The position numbers were made by a program, and so were the translations under genes. From Anaerobaca sp035448545 (GTDB lineage: Bacteria; Planctomycetota; Phycisphaerae; Sedimentisphaerales; Anaerobacaceae): a stretch of 64,000 bases of DNA. The first letter of the stretch is position 1; every line of letters starts with the position of its first letter. The notes below the pieces were generated by a model. That model was not told the origin of the DNA. It was given only the letters and a program-made list of their open reading frames with translations, and made no database searches. Where the stretch lies: positions 1-64,000 of the forward strand of contig DAOTJE010000017.1 in the NCBI GenBank assembly GCA_035448545.1. Reading direction: 5' to 3'. This document shows, piece by piece, positions 59,185 through 64,000 of this stretch.

Positions 59185-62100
59185 ATGAACGGTCTGAGTC
59201 AATCGCATGTGAGAGGCCTGGTGGCCCTGGCAGCCCTGTGCCTTGTGGCTTCGGCGGCCTACGGCGCTCCGACCAGCCTGAGCAACGGTGTTCCGGTCAC
59301 GGGCATCTCCGGGGCGGCCGGCAGCGAGCAATTCTACATGATCGTCGTGCCGTCGGGACAGGACGAGCTGGAGATCCAAATCTCCGGCGGAACCGGGGAC
59401 TGCGATCTGTACGTACGCAAGGACGCCGAGCCGACCACCACGACGTATGACTACCGGCCCTACAAGGTCGGAAACAACGAGACAGTGCTCATAGAGAGCC
59501 CGGCGGCCGGTACGTGGTATACCATGCTGCGCGGTTACAGCGCATTCTCCGGTTTGACCCTCCAGGCCCGCTACTCGGCCAGCATTACTGTTGTGACGCT
59601 GAGCAACGGTGTGGCTCTGACTGGTCTGAGTGACGCGGCCGGAGGCGAGAAGTACTACCAGATCGAAGTGCCCAGCGGACAGACCAAGCTCCAGATCAGC
59701 ATCTCCGGCGGGACCGGCGATTGCGATCTCTACGTCAAGCGAGGCGCTCTGCCGACCAAGACCGATTATGACTACCGGCCGTTCCTCTCCGGCAATAACG
59801 AATCCGTCAGCGTCGACAACCCGACCGCCGGGACGTGGTATATCATGCTCCATGCATACAGTACCTACAACGGATTGACGCTGCTGGCCGGCTACACCGG
59901 CGGCGGGGTGGGCACGCTCCTGAGCAACGGCGTTCCCGTCACCGGCTTGGCCGGCGCGCAAAACAGCGCGCGGATCTTCGCCATCGAGGTTCCGGCCGGC
60001 GAAACGAGTCTGCAAATCAAGATCTTCGGCGGGACCGGCGATTGCGATCTTTACGTCAAGTTCGGTGCGGTTCCGACCAATTCGGATTACGACTATCGAC
60101 CGTTCCTCTCCGGCAACGACGAAACCGTTTCGGTCAACAATCCGACGGGCGGGATGTGGTATATTATGCTGCGAGGCAGCAATGCCTACACCGGCGTGAC
60201 CCTCGTCGCAACCTATGGGAAAGAGACGGTTATCGAAGACAATGTTCCCGTTTCCGGCATCTCCGGGGCCAGCGGCAGCGAGAAGGTCTACAAGATCGAC
60301 ATCCCGTCGGGCCAGTCCGCGCTGGAGATCAAGATCTTCGGCGGCACCGGCAACTGCGATCTCTACGTCCGCTGGGACGCCATTCCCACCACCTCGAGCT
60401 GGGACTACCGGCCCTATCTGTCGGGCAATGACGAGACGGTGACCATTGAGAATCCCCAGGGCGGGACATGGTACATCATGCTGCGGGGCCGGACGGCCTA
60501 CAGTGGTGTGACCCTCAACGCCGATTACTGGTTCACCGGAACGGTCACCCTCCTCGACAACGGTGTGCCCGTGACCAATATCTCCGGCCTCGAAGGCAGC
60601 GAGAAGTTCTATCGTATCATCGTGCCCAGCGGCCAGACGAAGCTCGAGATCAAGATGTCCGGGGGCACCGGCGACGCCGATCTGTACGTCAAGAAGGACG
60701 CCCCTCCCACGACGTCGGACTATGACTACCGTCCGTACCTGATCGGCAACAACGAGACGGTCACGATCGACAATCCTCAGGGCGGCAACTGGCTCATCAT
60801 GATCCGCGGCTACCACGCCTACACTGCCGTGAGCCTCGTGGCCACCTATGGTACCGGCGGGGGGGACACGGTCACAGCCTTGGTCAATGGCGTTCCCGTG
60901 ACGGGGCTGTCCGGTGCCAGCGGCAGCGCAGCGTACTACAAGATCGACGTGCCCACCGGCCAGGCCAGCTTGGTGATTGAGATCTCCGGTGGCACCGGCG
61001 ACGTGGACCTCTACGTTCGCAAGGGCAGCAAGCCTACGACCGCGGAATGGGATTACCGCCCGTACTTGATCGGCAACAACGAGACGGTTACGATCAACAA
61101 TCCAACGTCCGGCACCTACTACATCATGCTGCGGGGCTATCAGGCGTACACGGGCCTGACCCTGGTGGCGACGTATGTGCCGATGGCGAACCCGGTGGTC
61201 ACGCTGACCAACGGGGTCCCGCTGGCGGGTCTGTCGGATACCGGGGGCGGCGAGAAGTTCTATCTGATTGTAGTTCCGGCCGGACAGGATTTTCTGAACA
61301 TTTCCATCTCCGGCGGCACCGGGGACTGCGACTTGTACGTCAAGAGAGGTTCACAGCCCACCACTACCAGCTATGACTACCGCCCATACCTGGTCGGCAA
61401 CGAGGAAAGTGTGCAGATCGCCAATCCCGCCGCCGCCAATTGGTACATCATGTTGAAGGCTCATCAGGTCTACTCCGGCGTGACGCTCCGGGCGTCCTAT
61501 GGGGCGATCGGTGCCGGCAACAACTTCGCCGGCGACATCCACTGCGCCGCGGTGTGGCGGTTTGAAGACGGGCAGTTGGGCACCGATTCCATCGGCACCA
61601 ATACGCTCACCAACAACGGCGTCCGGGCCAATACGGTCGACTTCAAGGAGGGGGCCAGCGCCGGCGAGTTCGTGGCGACCGAGGGAGATTGGATGAGCAT
61701 CGACGACGACGATCTGTCGGCCAATTTCCCGACACGCAGCGACGATTCGAACGTCGAGATGTCGATCTGCTTCTGGATGAAAGTCAGGAGCTTCGCCTAT
61801 GAGAACACGGTGATCAGCAAGTACCTGATTTCGACCGACGATCGTTCCTGGCGGATCTACGTGGGCAACTTCGGTATATCGACAGGTGTGCTGTACATCG
61901 GTCTGGCGACGGGTGTCGGCGCGACCTTCAATACGTACACCTTCGACGCGCCGGATCAGCGTCTGTCCGTGAACCACTGGTATCACGTAGCGTTCACATA
62001 CCGCGATGCGGACCGCAGCTACCATGTGAGGATATGGGATGCCACGGCCGGTGTGCTGGCGTACGACGTCACAGGTACCGCCAAAGAGCATCTCGCCATC

Positions 62101-62244
62101 AACAACGCGCCGGTGGTCCTGGGTAACCTGCCGCTGGAGACGAGGTACTTCGACGGCTGGCTGGACGAAGTGGTTCTGTTCGACGACATCCTGACGACGG
62201 CGGAGATCGACCTGATTCGTCAGGGGGCGTACGGCGGGCTGTAA
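59185..62244 (+). CDS. Secreted protein with seven PPC repeats and a LamG domain
   Basis: 1019 residues. A signal peptide (about 1-28, ending AAYGAP) is followed by seven bacterial pre-peptidase C-terminal (PPC) domains of about 105-115 residues. Each has the pattern LSNGVPVTGLSG, Y.I.VPSGQ..L.I.I, GGTGDCDLYV and YDYRPYL.GN, ending WYIMLRGY. They start near residues 30, 140, 250, 350, 450, 565 and 670. A LamG/concanavalin domain closes the protein (about 780-1019; AVWRFEDGQLGTDSIG, VNHWYHVAFTYRDADRSYHVRIW). There is no protease or other catalytic domain, although PPC normally sits behind a peptidase. It is probably a surface binding or structural protein. GAGAGGAG precedes the ATG. Confidence 0.92.
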   Translation: MNGLSQSHVRGLVALAALCLVASAAYGAPTSLSNGVPVTGISGAAGSEQFYMIVVPSGQDELEIQISGGTGDCDLYVRKDAEPTTTTYDYRPYKVGNNETVLIESPAAGTWYTMLRGYSAFSGLTLQARYSASITVVTLSNGVALTGLSDAAGGEKYYQIEVPSGQTKLQISISGGTGDCDLYVKRGALPTKTDYDYRPFLSGNNESVSVDNPTAGTWYIMLHAYSTYNGLTLLAGYTGGGVGTLLSNGVPVTGLAGAQNSARIFAIEVPAGETSLQIKIFGGTGDCDLYVKFGAVPTNSDYDYRPFLSGNDETVSVNNPTGGMWYIMLRGSNAYTGVTLVATYGKETVIEDNVPVSGISGASGSEKVYKIDIPSGQSALEIKIFGGTGNCDLYVRWDAIPTTSSWDYRPYLSGNDETVTIENPQGGTWYIMLRGRTAYSGVTLNADYWFTGTVTLLDNGVPVTNISGLEGSEKFYRIIVPSGQTKLEIKMSGGTGDADLYVKKDAPPTTSDYDYRPYLIGNNETVTIDNPQGGNWLIMIRGYHAYTAVSLVATYGTGGGDTVTALVNGVPVTGLSGASGSAAYYKIDVPTGQASLVIEISGGTGDVDLYVRKGSKPTTAEWDYRPYLIGNNETVTINNPTSGTYYIMLRGYQAYTGLTLVATYVPMANPVVTLTNGVPLAGLSDTGGGEKFYLIVVPAGQDFLNISISGGTGDCDLYVKRGSQPTTTSYDYRPYLVGNEESVQIANPAAANWYIMLKAHQVYSGVTLRASYGAIGAGNNFAGDIHCAAVWRFEDGQLGTDSIGTNTLTNNGVRANTVDFKEGASAGEFVATEGDWMSIDDDDLSANFPTRSDDSNVEMSICFWMKVRSFAYENTVISKYLISTDDRSWRIYVGNFGISTGVLYIGLATGVGATFNTYTFDAPDQRLSVNHWYHVAFTYRDADRSYHVRIWDATAGVLAYDVTGTAKEHLAINNAPVVLGNLPLETRYFDGWLDEVVLFDDILTTAEIDLIRQGAYGGL
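59272..61500 (+). repeat. Seven tandem PPC-coding repeats, period about 320 bp
   Basis: The DNA repeats with the protein. Copies differ mostly at third positions and in linkers, so the array is old or under selection for protein sequence, not a recent expansion. Confidence 0.85.
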
Positions 62245-62274
62245 ATCGACCTGTGGCAGGGGTCTGACCCATGG

Positions 62275-62315
62275 CCGGAGGGTGTCGCTGGGGGGCGCCC
62301 TCCGGTTTTCTTTTT
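62275..62315 (+). terminator. Rho-independent terminator of the PPC-LamG gene
   Basis: CCGGAGGG (62275-62282) pairs with CCCTCCGG (62298-62305), and TTTTCTTTTT follows (62306-62315). It is 30 bases after the stop. Confidence 0.9.
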
Positions 62316-62729
62316 GCCCGCGCCGGGTACGAGCCGATTCCGGGTTCTGCTGCCGGTCGGAGGGCGTCCCGTTGCCCCGCCGATTGTGCCGCAGGGGCTC
62401 TGCCCGGAGGGAATCTGCGGTCTGGACAAGAGGTGTTCCGGTGTGCCCGGTGTTCGTCCCGGGCCTGGCTCCTTGCACCCGCCGGAGAACCGGACCGTAT
62501 CGGCGTGCGTATCTCATCTCAATGGTGTGCTGAACCCGATCCGGACGGACGTCATGCTCCGGATGTGTGCGATCGGATGTTAGGCACTCCTCCATGGTAG
62601 GGTAAGCGCATTGCCTATTACATATGGAGTTTTTTCCTTAGGCAGAAGCCCTCGTTAACGCGTTAGCATAGAAGTGGTTTTTCAGGTACACCGGCCAACA
62701 GGAGGGTGGCCGAATCAGAGGGTATGGAT
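62316..62729. other. Intergenic, no supported gene
   Basis: Short GC-rich frames only. The last 100 bases are AT-richer, including TACATATGGAGTTTTTTCC, and probably hold the promoter for the small gene that follows. Confidence 0.45.
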
Positions 62730-62927
62730 ATGAACACGACGTGCTTGGATCCTGTCAGCATTCCCCTTGCGTCGATTCATCGGCTGCCGCTGTGTCCGAA
62801 GTGCGGACGCACCCTGCACGAAGTGGACCGCGTTGTAAAGAGAGGGTCTCTGTACCTGTGGTATGAATGCGACGGCCCGGAGTGTGAGGAGCGGTGGTAC
62901 GAGAAGGTTCCGGCCAGACTGGGGTAG
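62730..62927 (+). CDS. Small zinc-ribbon protein
   Basis: 65 residues from ATG 62730, with GAGGG 7 bases upstream; GTG 62706 and ATG 62724 are less likely. A CPKC pair (LPLCPKCGRTLHEVDRVV) and a second Cys pair (YECDGPECEERWYEK) make a four-cysteine zinc ribbon. The rest is a short beta region. It is too small to name. Such ribbons often modulate RNA polymerase, ribosomes or partners. It stands alone. Confidence 0.7.
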   Translation: MNTTCLDPVSIPLASIHRLPLCPKCGRTLHEVDRVVKRGSLYLWYECDGPECEERWYEKVPARLG

Positions 62928-63287
62928 GAGTCGGACGACAGCCGGGCGTAGCCTGGATGGTGCGCGCGGATAAGACGGTCGTGTGACTTGGACCTGCCGG
63001 AAGGGCGGTGGTGCCACAGCGGGGGGGGGATTTGTGCGTCGGTCAGTGTCGGCTGCTCGTGTCGGATGTCGCCGAGGCGACACGCACGCAGATCGAAAGC
63101 GCCAGGGATGGCACGGAGGGGATAACCACGCTGGAGGGCAGGTGATTCCAGGCGGCGGCCCTCTCGCGATGAAGGAGCATCGTGAGAGGACAACGCCGTT
63201 TCGAGGAGGCTGTGGGCCCGGCCGTCAGAGCCGCAGGAGACGTTTGGTTCGTACTTTGTCCGCGCCACCGCCTGGCAATGTCCGCGT
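62928..63287. other. Intergenic, no supported gene
   Basis: It lies between the small zinc-ribbon gene and the convergent glycosidase gene. No convincing frame, hairpin terminator or RNA gene was seen. Confidence 0.45.
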
Positions 63288-64000
63288 CTATGGGCCATTA
63301 TCTCGGGTCAATCGGACGGAGCGGTCGGCACCCAACTCGAGGATGAGATCAGTTCCCGTCCTGCGAAGGGCGCTCCGGTCCAGCCCTTCCACGCGGTAGG
63401 GAGCATCGCCGAAGGGGTTCTGCAATCGGCACGTGCCGCCGGCTTCCGCGCGGATTTCGACGAATGTGACACGGCCGGCCCGGCGTTCGGCCGAGAGCAC
63501 GAAAGCCCCCTCGGCGCGCAGCTTCTCGAACGAAACATCCTGCCAGGTGTCGGGGATGGCGGGGAACAAACGTATCGTTCCGCTGTAGCTTTGCAGGAGC
63601 ATTTCCTGCAAGCCGGCCGCGGCGGCGAAGTTGCCTTCGAGCGTGAACGGCCGGTAGCGAAAGTTGCTGTAGCCCTTGTCTGTTTGGTCGCCGTTGCAGT
63701 GGAAGCTGTTCCGCAGGCAGAAGGCCGTCGAGAATATCTCCAGAGCGCGTTCGGCCGCTGCGCCGTCGCGGGCCCGCGCCGCCAAGTTCGCCAGCCAACT
63801 GAAACTGTACCCGGTCCACCACTTCGAGCCCTTCTCTTTCAGTTCCGCCAGCGACGCCTCGATGATCGCACGGTCACGCACGCCGTTCTCCCAGCGGATC
63901 AGGCCGAGCGGGTGGATCGCCATCAGATGCGAGAAGTGCCGGTGCGAGTCGGGCAGTGGGTAGTCCCTGGCGACCAGCAGCTTATGGTCGTTCGGGTCGA
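63288..64000 (-). CDS. GH95-like glycoside hydrolase, C-terminal part (cut by window edge)
   Basis: The minus-strand frame is open to the right edge, so only the last 237 residues are present. The upstream codons read DPNDHKLLVARDYPLPDSHRHFSHLM, then AIHPLGLI. The HRHxSHL motif and the following GYSFSWLANLAARARDGAAAERALEIF match the (alpha/alpha)6 barrel end of family 95 alpha-L-fucosidase/galactosidase-type enzymes. The closing beta domain (VSFEKLRAEGAFVLSAERRAGRVTFVEIRAEAGGTCRLQNPF) also fits that family. The first half, with the start and signal peptide, is beyond the window. ATG 63923 is internal, not the true start. Confidence 0.8.
   Translation of the reverse strand, partial: DPNDHKLLVARDYPLPDSHRHFSHLMAIHPLGLIRWENGVRDRAIIEASLAELKEKGSKWWTGYSFSWLANLAARARDGAAAERALEIFSTAFCLRNSFHCNGDQTDKGYSNFRYRPFTLEGNFAAAAGLQEMLLQSYSGTIRLFPAIPDTWQDVSFEKLRAEGAFVLSAERRAGRVTFVEIRAEAGGTCRLQNPFGDAPYRVEGLDRSALRRTGTDLILELGADRSVRLTRDNGP

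Noticed and set aside
59008..60816. A 602-residue minus-strand repetitive frame
   Set aside because: It mirrors the PPC repeats on the other strand; the plus frame has the signal peptide and true domains.
59272..61500. Possible CRISPR or satellite array
   Set aside because: The unit is about 320 bp, codes for PPC domains, and copies differ at third codon positions.

Overview
The window comes from a GC-rich (about 60 % by eye) bacterial chromosome that looks like a Planctomycetota genome, most likely a Phycisphaerae/Sedimentisphaerales-type polysaccharide degrader. This placement is inferred from gene content: Tat-exported Gfo/Idh/MocA oxidoreductases, sulfatase, ThuA, LamG, discoidin-like, PPC and LTD-CotH secreted proteins, and large secreted glycosidases. 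No rRNA is present to prove it.

Layout. 0-4.2 kb: a membrane zinc-ribbon protein, an Mth938-like protein and two tandem GNAT paralogues. 4.4-6.0 kb: a GAF-AAA+-Fis sigma-54 activator. 6.1-10.0 kb (minus): a sugar-modification operon (NeuD-like acyltransferase, DegT aminotransferase, glycosyltransferase) led by a BKACE-type enzyme. 10.3-15.7 kb (minus): a secreted subtilase with PKD domains and a large LamG protein. 15.9-23.6 kb: a nitrogen-assimilation block (porin-amt-glnK, amt-glnK, type III glutamine synthetase). 23.6-30 kb: housekeeping and hypothetical genes, an ABC-transporter deletion scar, a CapK-like ligase, a Glu/Leu-type dehydrogenase and tRNA-Leu(CAA). 30-33 kb: sulfatase and a tandem GH16 protein. 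33.1-35.2 kb (minus): siroheme-dependent heme synthesis (fused AhbA-AhbB, then AhbD). 35.5-35.9 kb: an integrase remnant beside tRNA-Arg(TCT). 36.3-64 kb: a carbohydrate island of oxidoreductases, ThuA, several very large secreted glycosidase-like proteins, an LTD-CotH protein, a seven-repeat PPC-LamG protein and a GH95-like gene cut by the right edge.

The most interesting signal is regulatory. Four loci each carry two copies of a 14-bp element, consensus CTACA-N4-TGTAG, with centres 29-31 bp apart. At the porin-amt-glnK, amt-glnK and glutamine synthetase loci the pair lies about 95 and 126 bp upstream of a -24/-12 (sigma-54) promoter, with spacing constant to within about 3 bp. At the fourth locus the pair overlaps a predicted housekeeping promoter of the sigma-54 activator gene itself. 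This suggests a self-repressing, NtrC/NifA-like activator that controls all ammonium transport, PII and glutamine synthetase genes in the window through a previously unassigned operator. The link is inferred from sequence only.
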